Shown here: piece after piece, positions 18,406 to 28,718 of the stretch
How positions within the stretch are numbered: position 1 is the first letter of the stretch
Layout of the letters: each line of letters begins with the position of its first letter
Source of the DNA: Meiothermus sp.
GTDB taxonomy: Bacteria > Deinococcota > Deinococci > Deinococcales > Thermaceae
Direction of reading: 5' to 3'
Assembly (NCBI RefSeq): GCF_026004115.1
Contig: NZ_BPIM01000001.1
Span: forward strand, 2,770,501-2,834,500
DNA length: 64,000 nucleotides
The notes under the pieces: model-generated
Databases searched by the model: none
What the model saw: the letters and a program-made list of their open reading frames with translations, nothing else
Told to the model about the DNA's origin: nothing
Made by a program: the position numbers and the translations under genes

Positions 18406-19434
18406 ATGGCTATGTGGAAGCGGAATGTCCGCTGGTGGGTTCTTGCGGCTCTTGTCCTGACGATGAGCACGGGCTTAGCCCAACAGCGGGTAGTCAATGT
18501 GATTTGTAGCGTCACCCAGAACTGGTGCGAGGCCCTGGGCCCGGCCTTCAAGCAGGCCACCGGCATCGAGGTGCGAATCGTTAGTGTCTCCACCAACGAG
18601 GCCCTGGCCCGCCTGCGGGCCGAGCAGGCCAACCCCACCTTTGATGTATGGTTCGGCGGTACGGGCGATCCCCACTACGAAGCCTTCAAGGATGCCATTA
18701 CCGAGTGGTACCGGGTTAAGGCCTACAACGACCTTTCGCCCACCATGAAAGCGGCCATCGGCACCACCTACATCCCGCTCTACCAGGGAATTCTGGGATT
18801 TGGCATCAATCCCAAGGTGCTACAAGACCGGGGCGCACCCATCCCCCGTTGCTGGAAAGATCTGGCCAATCCGGCGTACCGCGGTCTGATTCAGGTTTCC
18901 AACCCCAACACCTCGGGCACAGCCTATACCCTGATTGCCACCCTGGTACAGATTTTTGGGGAGGAAGAAGCCTTTAACCTGATGCGCAGCTACCACCGCA
19001 ACGTGGCCGAGTACACCCGCTCGGGTGTGGCCCCGCGCATTGCCCTGGGACGGGGCGAGATTGGCATCGGGATTCAGTTCATGCACGACCTGGTGGAGTT
19101 CAAGAAGCAGGGCTTCCCCATCGAGATTGTGGCCCCTTGCGAGGGCACCGGTTACGAAATTGGCGGCCTAAGTCTGGTGCGGGGCGCTAAGAACAAGGCC
19201 AATGGCCAGGCCTTTATGGACTGGGCGGTCTCGCCTGCGGGTCAGCAGGTAGGCTTCCGGGCCGGCATTTTCTCGTTGCCTTCCAACACCAAGACCCCTC
19301 TGATTGAAGGCATTCCCAACCCCAAGGACTTCAAGTTGATCAACTACGATGCCAAGAAATACGGCGACCCCGACCTGCGCACCCGGCTGATTACCAGGTG
19401 GACCCGGGAAGTCTTCCCGCTGCCCCGGCGCTGA
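18406..19434 (+). CDS. ABC transporter substrate-binding protein, ferric-iron type
   Basis: Exported binding protein of 342 residues, of the FbpA/FutA/AfuA type. It has an N-terminal signal sequence (MAMWKRNVRWWVLAALVL), with cleavage probably after the Ala of GLA. The mature part starts VVNVICSVTQNW. Conserved parts include FDVWFGGTGDPHYEA and YQGILGFGINPKVL, where relatives bind the metal through tyrosines. It has several cysteines (ICSVTQNWC, PRCWKD, APCEG). The permease and ATPase genes follow. Iron is the best guess; phosphonate- or thiamine-type binding proteins are alternatives. Confidence 0.88.
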   Translation: MAMWKRNVRWWVLAALVLTMSTGLAQQRVVNVICSVTQNWCEALGPAFKQATGIEVRIVSVSTNEALARLRAEQANPTFDVWFGGTGDPHYEAFKDAITEWYRVKAYNDLSPTMKAAIGTTYIPLYQGILGFGINPKVLQDRGAPIPRCWKDLANPAYRGLIQVSNPNTSGTAYTLIATLVQIFGEEEAFNLMRSYHRNVAEYTRSGVAPRIALGRGEIGIGIQFMHDLVEFKKQGFPIEIVAPCEGTGYEIGGLSLVRGAKNKANGQAFMDWAVSPAGQQVGFRAGIFSLPSNTKTPLIEGIPNPKDFKLINYDAKKYGDPDLRTRLITRWTREVFPLPRR

Positions 19435-19598
19435 GCCACTATGAGCCACTAGAGGTTGATCGGGAACAAACTTCAGGCATAAACCCTCAAGTGAGGTCCT
19501 CAAGTCCAATACCAAATGGGACGTAGTTCAAAGGTAAAAAATGCAGAACTCGAGCCGATTCCAAGTGTAGGCTCGAGTTCTTGATGAGGGGAGCCCGC

Positions 19599-21821
19599 AT
19601 GGCGGTGATTGGAAAAACGAGCCTCAAGGGTATTGCCAGCGGACGCTCACCGGCCTGGATGGCCGGTTTGGTCGCTCTGGTAAGCCTGCTGGTGCTGCCC
19701 TGGGGGCGCACCGACCGCAGCTTGCTCGAGTTCGATAGCAAGCTCCTGGTGTTGAACCAAGCACCCTGGCTGGGTGGGGTACTGCTGGTGGTGGTGGCAG
19801 TGCTGACCCTATCGAGCCTGCTGCATCTGCCCCTGGTACAGCGCGGCTACGCCCTGGTGGGGCTGGGAGGTGCGGGGTTCCTGGCAGGGGTGGGCTGGCT
19901 GGTCACCACCTCGGTGCCATTTGGGGTGGGCGCACTACTTGTGTTGACTGCCCTGCTGGTGATGGTGGGTATCGGATTGAGCGAGACGGGCATCATCCAA
20001 AACGACCCCTTCGTGACCAGCAGCATCCTGGTATGTTCGCTGTTCGTGCTGCTGTTCATCGCTTACCCACTCTTTACAGTGCTACGCGAGTCGGTGCAGC
20101 TGAAGGGGACCTTCACCCTGAACAAGATTCAAAGCGTCCTCACCTCGCCCCTCTTCATCAGTATCGAAAACCCCTATACCGACCACTCCGAACAACTGCT
20201 GGTGAACCTGGCCACCCTGGGGTTGGGGCTCCTGGGGGCCGGGCTGGCGGCACGCGGGGGTCTGCGCTGGCCTCGAGTCCTGATCGGGCTGGGCGTGGGT
20301 TTGGTGCTGGGCTGGATTGCAGGCGCGGGGATTTTTGGCGGCGGGGCCTTGCCCACCAGCCTTTACCTGGCCCTGATCGTGGCGCCCATCACCACGGCCC
20401 TGGGCCTGGTGTTTGCCCTCCTGGAGCAGCGCTCGAGGGCGGCCTGGGTACGTCGAAGCCTGGGGGTGGTAAGTCTGCTGCCCCTAATTACCCCCCCGTT
20501 TGTGTTTGCTTTTGCCCTCATCTACTGGCTTGGGCGCAGCGGAATCATCACCAGCGACCTGCTGGGGCTCAAGACCAGCTTTCTGTTTGGCATCAACGGG
20601 GTGGCCATCGCGCAAGTCTTCGCCTTCACGCCGGTAGCTTTTTTGATTCTGCGCGGCTCGGTGCAGGGGCTTAACCCGGCCCTCGAGGAGGCCTCGACCA
20701 CCCTGCGGGCCCACCCCTGGCAAACCTTCCGCGACATCACCTGGCCCTTGCTGCGCCCTGGCCTGGCTGCGGCTTTCTTGCTTACCATCATCGAGTCGCT
20801 GGCCGACTTTGGAAACCCCATGCTGCTGGGCGGCGACCGCAACTTCCTTTCTACCGAGGTCTTCCTGGCCCTGACCGGGCGCTACGACCCCAACGAGGCC
20901 GCCGTCTACGGCGCCGTGCTCTTGTGTTTGGTGCTCGTCATATTTGGCTTGCAGCGGCTCTGGCTGGGCAACACCTCGTTCGTCACGGTCACCGGCAAGC
21001 CGGGGGCAGGCAACTTCTCACCCTTGCCGGTCTGGCTCGAGCGCACCCTGCAAACCATCCTGGTTCTGTGGGGGCTGGCTGTGGTGCTGCTGTACTTCTC
21101 GATTTTCTTTGGCTCTTTTGTGCAAATCTGGGGCATCAACAACAGCTTTACCTTCAAGCACTACGTCGACCTGACCAACCTGGGCCTGCCGGTGCTGTTC
21201 AAAACCGCTCAACTGGCTTTTATCAGCGCCATCATTGCTACGCTGGTGGGTTTCTTGATTGCCTACCTGGTCTCGAGGCAGCAGTTTTTTGGACGGGGGC
21301 TGTTGGAGGTCGGTTCAATGCTCTCCTTTGCCACCCCCGGCACCGTGATGGGGGTGGCCTACATTTTGGCCTTCAACACTGGCCCCTGGCTCCTCACCGG
21401 TACCGGGATCATCATCGTGCTGGCGCTGGTCTTTCGCAACATGCCGGCGGCGGTGCGAGGGGTCATCTCGGGGCTTTCCCAGATTGACAAGAGCCTCGAG
21501 GAAGCCTCCACCCTGCTGCGGGCCCCTTCCAGTACCACATTGCGCCGGGTCTTGATCCCCCTGCTTATACCGCAACTTCTGGCCGGGCTGGTCTTTGCGT
21601 TTGTGCGCGGCATGACCGCCATAAGCCAGATTATCTTCCTGATTAGCCCTGGAAACGCCCTGGCTACGGTGCTCATGCTGCGCTGGATAGAACAAGGCGA
21701 TCTGGGCCGGGGCGCAGCCATGGCCACGGTGATGATTTTAGGGCTGCTCACGGTCATCTTAATTCTGTTTGCCGTCTCGCGGCGGCTGGGACGCGGCACC
21801 TCCCTGGAAGCCGCAGTATGA
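19599..21821 (+). CDS. ABC transporter permease, fused double-domain ferric-iron type
   Basis: Inner-membrane permease of about 740 residues with two copies of the binding-protein-dependent transport domain in one chain, as in FbpB. Each half has the EAA loop that docks to the ATPase: EEASTTLRAHPWQTFRDITW in the first and EEASTLLRAPSSTTLRRVLI in the second. Four extra N-terminal helices precede the first domain. The ATG at 19599 is chosen for the GAGGGG (19586-19591) seven bases upstream. Its stop lies seven bases before the ATPase start. Confidence 0.93.
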   Translation: MAVIGKTSLKGIASGRSPAWMAGLVALVSLLVLPWGRTDRSLLEFDSKLLVLNQAPWLGGVLLVVVAVLTLSSLLHLPLVQRGYALVGLGGAGFLAGVGWLVTTSVPFGVGALLVLTALLVMVGIGLSETGIIQNDPFVTSSILVCSLFVLLFIAYPLFTVLRESVQLKGTFTLNKIQSVLTSPLFISIENPYTDHSEQLLVNLATLGLGLLGAGLAARGGLRWPRVLIGLGVGLVLGWIAGAGIFGGGALPTSLYLALIVAPITTALGLVFALLEQRSRAAWVRRSLGVVSLLPLITPPFVFAFALIYWLGRSGIITSDLLGLKTSFLFGINGVAIAQVFAFTPVAFLILRGSVQGLNPALEEASTTLRAHPWQTFRDITWPLLRPGLAAAFLLTIIESLADFGNPMLLGGDRNFLSTEVFLALTGRYDPNEAAVYGAVLLCLVLVIFGLQRLWLGNTSFVTVTGKPGAGNFSPLPVWLERTLQTILVLWGLAVVLLYFSIFFGSFVQIWGINNSFTFKHYVDLTNLGLPVLFKTAQLAFISAIIATLVGFLIAYLVSRQQFFGRGLLEVGSMLSFATPGTVMGVAYILAFNTGPWLLTGTGIIIVLALVFRNMPAAVRGVISGLSQIDKSLEEASTLLRAPSSTTLRRVLIPLLIPQLLAGLVFAFVRGMTAISQIIFLISPGNALATVLMLRWIEQGDLGRGAAMATVMILGLLTVILILFAVSRRLGRGTSLEAAV

Positions 21822-21828
21822 GGTCACC

Positions 21829-22899
21829 ATGCAACAAACGGTATCGGCAAACCAAACCGGAAAGCAGCAAGCGGTATCGGTCAAGCTCGAGGGCATCGTT
21901 AAGAAATTTGGCAAGGTCACGGCGGTCGAAAAAGTAGACCTGGAGCTACCCGCAGGCAAGCTCATCACCCTGCTGGGTCCTTCGGGCTGCGGCAAAACCA
22001 CCATCCTGCGCATGGTCGCGGGCCTCGAGCGCCCCACCGAGGGACGGATTTTATTTGGCGGGGAGGACGTAACCCGGCTACCGGCCTATCTGCGCGACAT
22101 CACCATGATGTTCCAGAGTTACGCCCTTTTTCCCCACATGAATGTGTATCAAAACATTGCCTATGGCCTCGAGGTGACCCGCCGCCCCAAGCAGGAAATC
22201 CGCGAACGGGTAGCCGAGGTGGTGCAACAGGTGGGCCTGACCGGCCTGGAGGAACGCCCGGTAGCGGCGCTTTCGGGGGGGCAGCAGCAGCGCGTGGCCC
22301 TGGCCCGCTCACTGGTGATGCAGCCGCGGGTACTGCTCTTCGACGAACCGCTCTCGAACCTCGATGCCAAACTGCGCAAACGGGTTCGCGAGGAAATCCG
22401 CGATCTGCAACAGGAGCTGGGCATTACCTCACTCTACGTAACCCACGACCAGGAAGAGGCCATGGCCATCTCCGACCGGGTGGTGCTGATGAACAAAGGG
22501 GTCATCGAGCAGCAGGGTGACCCCCGCACCCTCTACACCAGGCCCGTTAGCCGCTTCGCCGCCGACTTCATCGGGCGGGCCAATTTCTTCGAAGGGCACT
22601 ACAGCGCCGGACGCATTCAGGTGGCGGGCTACCAGCAGCCTTACCAGCAAGAAGGCATTTCGGGCAAAGTGACCGTTATGGTGCGTCCCGAGGCCCTAAA
22701 GGTGCACCTGAGCGGCGATGGCCTGGACGGCACCATACACCATGTCTCCTTCCTGGGTTCCTCCACCGAATTTAGCGTGGATACCCCGGTGGGGCGGCTC
22801 GAGGGGGTGGTGGCCGGCGACGCCCCAGAGCTCCCCGGCCGCGGTGAGAAGGTCAAGGTTCAGTTCGCGCCACAGGGAACGTTCTTGCTGCCTGCCTAA
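21829..22899 (+). CDS. ABC transporter ATP-binding protein, ferric-iron type
   Basis: ATPase of the importer, 356 residues. Walker A is GPSGCGKTT, the signature is LSGGQQQR and Walker B is LLFDEPLSNLD. A TOBE-like C-terminal domain (about 280-356) fits the FbpC/PotA class. The ATG at 21829 follows GAGGTCACC, seven bases after the permease stop. The three genes form one operon with the binding protein first. The MalK-like family also serves polyamines and sulfate, so the substrate rests on the binding protein. Confidence 0.92.
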   Translation: MQQTVSANQTGKQQAVSVKLEGIVKKFGKVTAVEKVDLELPAGKLITLLGPSGCGKTTILRMVAGLERPTEGRILFGGEDVTRLPAYLRDITMMFQSYALFPHMNVYQNIAYGLEVTRRPKQEIRERVAEVVQQVGLTGLEERPVAALSGGQQQRVALARSLVMQPRVLLFDEPLSNLDAKLRKRVREEIRDLQQELGITSLYVTHDQEEAMAISDRVVLMNKGVIEQQGDPRTLYTRPVSRFAADFIGRANFFEGHYSAGRIQVAGYQQPYQQEGISGKVTVMVRPEALKVHLSGDGLDGTIHHVSFLGSSTEFSVDTPVGRLEGVVAGDAPELPGRGEKVKVQFAPQGTFLLPA

Positions 22900-23216
22900 G
22901 TCCATAGCTATACAAACACGTATACACTTCCACGGTTTCCATCTGTGCTTACCCCTAGCCTTTTCCCTACGGCCTGTGGAGGGCTGGGGTGGTATTGATC
23001 AAGGCCCGAAATAATGTGCTGTGCTGAGGCGCTTCTCAGTAGCTCCAATGTCCCTGACTTTTGACCTGCGACAGGGAATTGGCCTGTGGAGCAAACTCTT
23101 CGGCTCGAGCGTTTCGAATATTGGCGGGCCCACCTTAAGCAACGCTCAACCCCAATCCCAAGATTTCTTTAGATTTCGCTCAATCGGGGTCACGGGCTGC
23201 CGCCTAGCCTGTAGCC
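22900..23216. other. Intergenic region, no gene seen
   Basis: There is no coding region, clear terminator or strong promoter here. TAGCCT (23205-23210) lies six bases before the protease ATG and could be its -10 box. Confidence 0.4.
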
Positions 23217-24926
23217 ATGATGCTCCGCTTTCTACTCGCCCTGTTGTGGCTCATCCTGCTGGCGCCTTTTTCCCTGGCCCAATCGCGCACGGTGGAAGTA
23301 ATTGTGGAACTCGATGGGCCGCAACTACCCCGCGGGCAGGCCCGGGCCGAACTGATGCGATTGCTCAAAGCCCACCTCGGTCAGATGCAGGGCCGCCTCA
23401 AAATTAAGGCTGCCGGAGGGTTCTGGGCCAGCCAGAGCTTTCTGGTGCGTGTGCCCGAGTCGCAGGTAGAGCGCCTGATGCAGATGCCGGGCGTGCGACG
23501 GGTCTACACCAACCGGGCAGTTCGGATGACCCAGCCGGTGGCTTCGGCCCTCTCGGCTCCGGTAAACAGTGGTAGCAACTGGGCTTTACAGCAAATCGGG
23601 GCACCCGGTCTGTGGGCCAGTGGCCTGCGCGGTCAGGGGATTCGCATTGGACACCTGGATACTGGTGTGGATGCCTCCCACCCGGATCTGCGCGGCAAAG
23701 TTGCAGCCTTTGCGGTGGTCAGCCCCGGTGGCACCCCCCGCCCCAGTGAGCCCTACGACTCCTCCCTACACGGAACCCATACCGCCGGGCTTTTGGTGGG
23801 CAATAATGTCGGGGTAGCCCCCGAGGCCCGCCTGGTTTCGGCACTGGTGCTGCCCGATGGCTATGGCACCCTGGCGCAGGTATTGGGTGGGCTGGACTGG
23901 GTGCTCGAGCAAAACGTGCAGGTGGTCTCGATGTCGCTGGGCATGGAAGGCACCTGGACAGAGTTTGCTGCCGCCATCGGACGCATGAAACAGATGGGGG
24001 TGCTGCCGGTCTTTGCGATAGGAAACTCGGGTAGCAGCACTGCCTCGCCGGGCAACATGCCCGATGTACTCGGCATTGGGGCAACGAACCCGTCCAACCA
24101 GGTCGCGGGCTTCAGCAGCCGGGGCGAGGTGCGCTGGGGCGCGCCCTACAATGTGGTGCTGAACAAACCCGACCTGGTCGCCCCCGGCGTCGATGTGCTC
24201 TCCACCATTCCCGGCGGGCGTTACATGGCCATGAGCGGCACTTCGGTGAGTACTGCCATTGCTGCCGGCAGCGCGGCCTTACTCATGTCGGGTGGCTTCA
24301 AGGCCGAGCAAGTGCGGCAGGCTCTGCTCAGCTCGGCACAAAGCCTCCAGGTTGCTGGCAGTGGCCGGGGGCTCATTCGCCTGGGAGAAGCACTGGCTAT
24401 GCTGCGCCCCAAGCAACCCGACAACGCGCAAGCCACTCAACCCAGCCCACCTCCCCCCCCACCGGCCCCGCAACCTCCCCAGACCAGCCAACCCCAGCCT
24501 GGGCAGCCCTCTGCCAGCAACCCACAGCTAGGGGAAAAAACCGCGCTGCTAATCGTCGAGACCACCGGCGCAGATGGGGCCAGGCTGGCCCTGAATAGCC
24601 TGGGCTTTCGCACCGAGGTGATGCAGATCAAACCCGAGCAGCGGCCCGGAGCCGACAAGGTAGACGATTTTGCACTGGTTATCTGGGTTTTGCCCGCTAA
24701 CTGGAGCGACAACTGGCCCGAGCCCCACCGCAAAATGCTTCGGGCGTATGTGGAGCAGGGCGGGCGGCTGATGCTTATTAGCAACAACCAGGGACAGCGC
24801 CCAGTGGCCGAGTCCAGCGCTTACGGCAAGGGCAAGGCGAGCTTCGTGAGCGGCGACCTGGGTAGCCTGAGCGTGGAGCGGCGCGCGCAGGTTTTCCAGG
24901 GCATCATCCAGCAGTTGATGCGCTAA
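23217..24926 (+). CDS. Secreted subtilisin-family serine protease with C-terminal extra domain
   Basis: Exported protease of 569 residues. A signal peptide (about 1-22) is followed by an inhibitor-I9-like propeptide (about 25-100). The peptidase S8 domain has the triad D148 (HLDTGVDASHPDL), H185 (LHGTHTAG) and S343 (MSGTSVSTAIAAGSAA). A proline-rich linker (about 400-435) leads to a C-terminal domain (about 440-569) that begins KTALLIVETTGADGARLAL. It has the alternating pattern of a ThuA or class I amidotransferase-like fold. That domain is not usual for subtilases. Confidence 0.92.
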   Translation: MMLRFLLALLWLILLAPFSLAQSRTVEVIVELDGPQLPRGQARAELMRLLKAHLGQMQGRLKIKAAGGFWASQSFLVRVPESQVERLMQMPGVRRVYTNRAVRMTQPVASALSAPVNSGSNWALQQIGAPGLWASGLRGQGIRIGHLDTGVDASHPDLRGKVAAFAVVSPGGTPRPSEPYDSSLHGTHTAGLLVGNNVGVAPEARLVSALVLPDGYGTLAQVLGGLDWVLEQNVQVVSMSLGMEGTWTEFAAAIGRMKQMGVLPVFAIGNSGSSTASPGNMPDVLGIGATNPSNQVAGFSSRGEVRWGAPYNVVLNKPDLVAPGVDVLSTIPGGRYMAMSGTSVSTAIAAGSAALLMSGGFKAEQVRQALLSSAQSLQVAGSGRGLIRLGEALAMLRPKQPDNAQATQPSPPPPPPAPQPPQTSQPQPGQPSASNPQLGEKTALLIVETTGADGARLALNSLGFRTEVMQIKPEQRPGADKVDDFALVIWVLPANWSDNWPEPHRKMLRAYVEQGGRLMLISNNQGQRPVAESSAYGKGKASFVSGDLGSLSVERRAQVFQGIIQQLMR

Positions 24927-24951
24927 GTTGCCCTCAGGTGGGCTCAAAATA

Positions 24952-25002
24952 CGGTACTCTGCGGTGGGGAATGTATCCCCCACAGCAAACCCCGCCGTAC
25001 CG
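24952..25002. other. Nested hairpin between converging genes
   Basis: The outer arms CGGTAC (24952-24957) and GTACCG (24997-25002) enclose GTGGGG (24964-24969) paired with CCCCAC (24978-24983). It lies between the protease (+) and frr (-). It may be a bidirectional transcription end or a small structured RNA. No T-run follows. Confidence 0.45.
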
Positions 25003-25148
25003 GGTATTTGTGAGAACTGCTCTGAGAATAACCAGGGCCAGGGTCGAACGCGCCTGGCTGTTGGGGCCTTTGCTGCATCCTGAAGAGATTCGTCCCTGAC
25101 CTCGAGATTGTTCTTGGACGTACGCCCAGCTAGAAGGTGCAGAGCGCT

Positions 25149-25706
25149 CTAGCCACCCAGGATTTCTTGCTCCTTCTTGTGCAAAGCCTCGTCAATCTTG
25201 TGGATAAAATCGTCGGTGATCTTCTGGATTTCGGCCTCGGCACGTTTGATGTCGTCTTCGGAGAGGTGTTTTTCCTTCTCCATCTTCTTGGCTTTGTCAA
25301 GGGCTTCGCGCCGGGCGTTACGAACAGCAATTTTAGCTTCTTCGGCGTAGTGTTTGACTGCTTTGACCAGATCTTTGCGACGCTCTTCGGTCAGGGCTGG
25401 AATGTTGATGAAAAGGGCATCGCCCTTGTTGGTGGGGTTTAGGCCCAGATCGGAGTCGCGGATAGCTTTTTCGATTTCTTTGAGCATACCCGGATCCCAG
25501 GACTGCACCACCAGAGTGCGCGGATCGGGTGAGGAGACAGTACCCACCTGGTTTAGGGGCATGGCGGAGCCGTAGTATTCGACTTTGATGTTGTTCAGAA
25601 TGGCGGGATTGGCCCTTCCGGTTCGCATGGTAGCGAGGTGGTGCTCGAGGGCTTCCAACGATTTTTGCATGTGATTCTTGGCTTCGGCGTAGAGGTCTTT
25701 GAGCAT
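25149..25706 (-). CDS. frr: Ribosome recycling factor
   Basis: Releases mRNA and tRNA from the ribosome after termination, together with EF-G. The 185 residues match the family exactly. Visible are [20 protein letters not shown] near 25-45 and the C-terminal helix ending KKEQEILGG. The ATG at 25706 follows GGAGG by a normal spacing; a longer frame to 25937 is rejected. It is the last gene of rpsB-tsf-pyrH-frr, the usual bacterial order. Confidence 0.97.
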   Translation of the reverse strand: MLKDLYAEAKNHMQKSLEALEHHLATMRTGRANPAILNNIKVEYYGSAMPLNQVGTVSSPDPRTLVVQSWDPGMLKEIEKAIRDSDLGLNPTNKGDALFINIPALTEERRKDLVKAVKHYAEEAKIAVRNARREALDKAKKMEKEKHLSEDDIKRAEAEIQKITDDFIHKIDEALHKKEQEILGG

Positions 25707-25812
25707 GATTGCCTCCTTAATCTTGCTTAATCCTGGATAGCTTACCCCTGAATTGCCTAAAGGTTGCAGGGCAGCGGGCCTGCAGGCTGTGGTACTTAAC
25801 CTTCCCGTAGCC

Positions 25813-26556
<744 letters not shown>

Positions 26557-26620
26557 TTACGAGCAAGCCAAAAGTAAAGGGCCGAAAGCCGCTGGACTCT
26601 CGACCCTTGCAAAGCATCCC

Positions 26621-27211
26621 TCACGCTCCGACTTCAAATCGGGCAAAGCGTTTGACCTGAATATTTTCGCCTATCTTGGCAACGGCAGCCTTGATGAGTT
26701 CGCCCACCTTGACCTTCTCGTCCTTTACGAAAGGTTGCTCCAGAAGAACCGTCTCTTCGTAAAACTTCTTAAGACGGCCTTCGGCGGCTTTCTCGGCGAT
26801 GTTTTGCGGCTTTCCTTCGTTGAGGAGCTGCTGGATATAGATGGCCTTTTCCTTTTCGAGGTCTTCTTGCGAAACCTCCTCGACGCTCACGTAGCGGGGG
26901 TTGGCCATGGCGATGTGCATGGCGATGTCCTTGGCCAGACGCTGGAACTCCTCGTTGCGGGCCACGAAGTCGGTCTCGGAGTTGAGCTCGACCATCACCC
27001 CCACGCGCAGATTGTGGTGAATGTACGAGCCGATAATACCTTCGCGGGCCTCGCGGTCGGCTTTCTTGGCGGCCTTGAGGGCACCGCGCTCGCGCAGCAG
27101 GGTGGTGGCCTTTTCCATGTCCCAGCCGGCATCTTCCAGCGCCTTCTTGACGTCGGTCATGCCAGCACCGGTTTGTTCGCGTAGTTTCTTGATTTGCTCA
27201 AGTTGTGTCAT
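26621..27211 (-). CDS. tsf: Elongation factor Ts (short Thermus type)
   Basis: Guanine-nucleotide exchange factor for EF-Tu. With 196 residues it is the short type known from Thermus thermophilus, which lacks much of the C-terminal region of E. coli EF-Ts. It starts with the UBA-like segment [20 protein letters not shown] and has the contact segment [15 protein letters not shown]. The ATG at 27211 follows GAGGTG. The next gene, pyrH, starts about 100 bases downstream. Confidence 0.97.
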   Translation of the reverse strand: MTQLEQIKKLREQTGAGMTDVKKALEDAGWDMEKATTLLRERGALKAAKKADREAREGIIGSYIHHNLRVGVMVELNSETDFVARNEEFQRLAKDIAMHIAMANPRYVSVEEVSQEDLEKEKAIYIQQLLNEGKPQNIAEKAAEGRLKKFYEETVLLEQPFVKDEKVKVGELIKAAVAKIGENIQVKRFARFEVGA

Positions 27212-27302
27212 CGGTTTCACCTCTGAAGGCTTCTGGGCTCAGGATTCCGGGCTCTGGGTAAGGCTATTGCCCTGGGCCTGGAACCCTTGACCCAAGCCTG
27301 GT

Positions 27303-28049
27303 TTATGCTTCTGCTGCTTCGGGTGTGGCGTCCACATCGGTACTGGTAGCCGGAATTTCACGCCCACCACCACGGGCTTCGACGATCAGATCGGTCATGC
27401 GGCTCACGATGAGCTGAATCGAACGAATGGCGTCGTCGTTACCGGGCACAATAAAGTCGCACACGTCGGGGTCGGAGTCAGTGTCGGCCAGGGCGATCAC
27501 GGGAATACCCAGCTTGCGGGCTTCCTTGACTGCAATGGCCTCCTTGGTGGGGTCAACCACAAAGATTGCGTCGGGCAGGCGGCGCAGCTTGCGGAAGCCG
27601 CCCAGGTTCTTTTGCAGCCGCTCGAGCTCGTGTTGGAGCTTGACCTGCTCGGTCTTGACCCGCTCCTTGATGTCTTCCGAGGCGAAGAGGGCCTCGAGCT
27701 CGGTGAGGCGGTTGACCTGCGCGGTGATGGTGCGGAAGTTGGTGAGCATCCCGCCCAGCCAGCGCTGATTGACATAGGGCATTCCGGCGCGGTCGGCTTC
27801 CTGCTGAATAATCTCCTGGGCTTGCTTCTTGGTGCCTACGTAAAGGATGGTGGCCCCCCGCATGGCCAGGTCTTGCACGTACTTGAAGGTGCGCTCGAGC
27901 TCGACCATGCTTTTTTGCAGGTCAATGATAAAAATGCCGTTGCGCTCGGCGTAGATGTAGCGCTTCATCTTGGGATTCCAGCGCTTGGTCTCGTGGCCGA
28001 AGTGCACACCGGCCTCGAGCAGTTCCTTGATGCTTACGTTTGCAGCCAT
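27303..28049 (-). CDS. rpsB: 30S ribosomal protein S2
   Basis: Small-subunit ribosomal protein of 248 residues. The start is MAANVSIKELLEAGVHFGHE, and the family segments RWLGGMLTNFRTI and DPTKEAIAVKEARKLG are clear. The ATG at 28049 follows AGGAGA. The frame extends to 28301, but that part is antisense to tRNA-Ala and is rejected. First gene of the operon. A minus-strand -10 box TATACT at 28159-28164 may be its promoter. Confidence 0.97.
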   Translation of the reverse strand: MAANVSIKELLEAGVHFGHETKRWNPKMKRYIYAERNGIFIIDLQKSMVELERTFKYVQDLAMRGATILYVGTKKQAQEIIQQEADRAGMPYVNQRWLGGMLTNFRTITAQVNRLTELEALFASEDIKERVKTEQVKLQHELERLQKNLGGFRKLRRLPDAIFVVDPTKEAIAVKEARKLGIPVIALADTDSDPDVCDFIVPGNDDAIRSIQLIVSRMTDLIVEARGGGREIPATSTDVDATPEAAEA

Positions 28050-28178
28050 GTTTTCTCCTAACGGGACGGTTGGAGCGGGCGTTGATTTGTGCTGGCTGCG
28101 CTTTTGCCCTGGGTACCGTTCCCTAACCCCAGGCCGCGCTTGGCACACCCAAAAAAGAAGTATACCCGAGCGATGCCC

Positions 28179-28207
28179 TTTACGGAAGCCCTGTTCCTTG
28201 CTATACT
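28179..28207 (+). promoter_or_regulatory. Promoter of tRNA-Ala
   Basis: TTTACG (28179-28184), 17-base spacer, TATACT (28202-28207), about 20 bases before the tRNA. A minus-strand TATACT for rpsB lies at 28159-28164, so two promoters fire back to back. Confidence 0.6.
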
Positions 28208-28228
28208 TCTTGGTGCTGTTTAGCGCCT

Positions 28229-28303
28229 GGGGGCGTAGCTCAGCGGGAGAGCAGGTCCTTTGCAAGGACAAGGTCGGGGGTTCAAATCCCTTCGCCTCCA
28301 CCA
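28229..28303 (+). tRNA. tRNA-Ala (anticodon TGC)
   Basis: A complete cloverleaf with acceptor GGGGGCG paired to CGCCTCC. The anticodon loop TTTGCAA has anticodon TGC, the T loop is GTTCAAATC, and CCA is encoded. It lies alone between rpsB (divergent) and the repeats upstream of rpsF. Confidence 0.96.
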
Positions 28304-28357
28304 GAAAAGCCTATATTCAAGCAGTTTGACGATAGCAAAATGCGCATTGCTCTGGTA

Positions 28358-28516
28358 ATACCAGATTCTGTTGGTTCGTTGCCGTTCGGTAACGAACCAA
28401 TCCGACCGAAGGGAGACGCTTTCTTCGCCGACCGACAGGGAGGGGTGTGCCCTAGGATTCAAAAAGTCAACCTCTGGGGCTTTTGGTTTTGGATAGTGTC
28501 TTTTTGAGTCCGGCAT
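28358..28516 (+). repeat. Dispersed two-hairpin repeat, copy 3
   Basis: Starts ATACCAGATTC and ends GAGTCCGGCAT. The left hairpin GGTTCGTTGCCG/CGGTAACGAACC is kept with compensating changes. An extra block (CTTTCTTCGCCGACCGACAG) is inserted before the right arm GGATTCAAAAAG. Copies 4 and 5 share that block. Confidence 0.8.
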
Positions 28517-28525
28517 AAAACCACC

Positions 28526-28662
28526 CCTTCCTCCCCCAACGGGAAAGGCCAGTTCGGGGCACAGCACCCCGCCAGGTCGCCTACCCATGCACATTTTTTT
28601 AGCAATACCAACCGTCTGAAGCGCTCCTGGCTAAGGTTTGCGAGGTTCACGAACCGACCCTG
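28526..28662. repeat. Second dispersed repeat family, copy B
   Basis: Diverged copy of the element at 17814-17949, starting CCTTCCTCCCCCAACGGG and ending ACCGACCCTG. It lies nine bases after copy 3 of the first family. Confidence 0.65.
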
Positions 28663-28680
28663 CCATGCCTGGATGATTAA

Positions 28681-28710
28681 TTGGCCCTCCTGGCCTTCAT
28701 CTGATATACT
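28681..28710 (+). promoter_or_regulatory. Promoter of the rpsF-ssb-rpsR-rplI operon
   Basis: TTGGCC (28681-28686) and TATACT (28705-28710) are 18 bases apart. Transcription would start near 28717, giving a leader of about 100 bases. Confidence 0.6.
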
Positions 28711-28718
28711 CTCACCTT

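Noticed and set aside
28050-28594. Minus-strand frames reading through tRNA-Ala (one giving an extended S2)
   Set aside because: They are the antisense of the tRNA, a well-known artefact. The true rpsB start has its own ribosome site at 28049.
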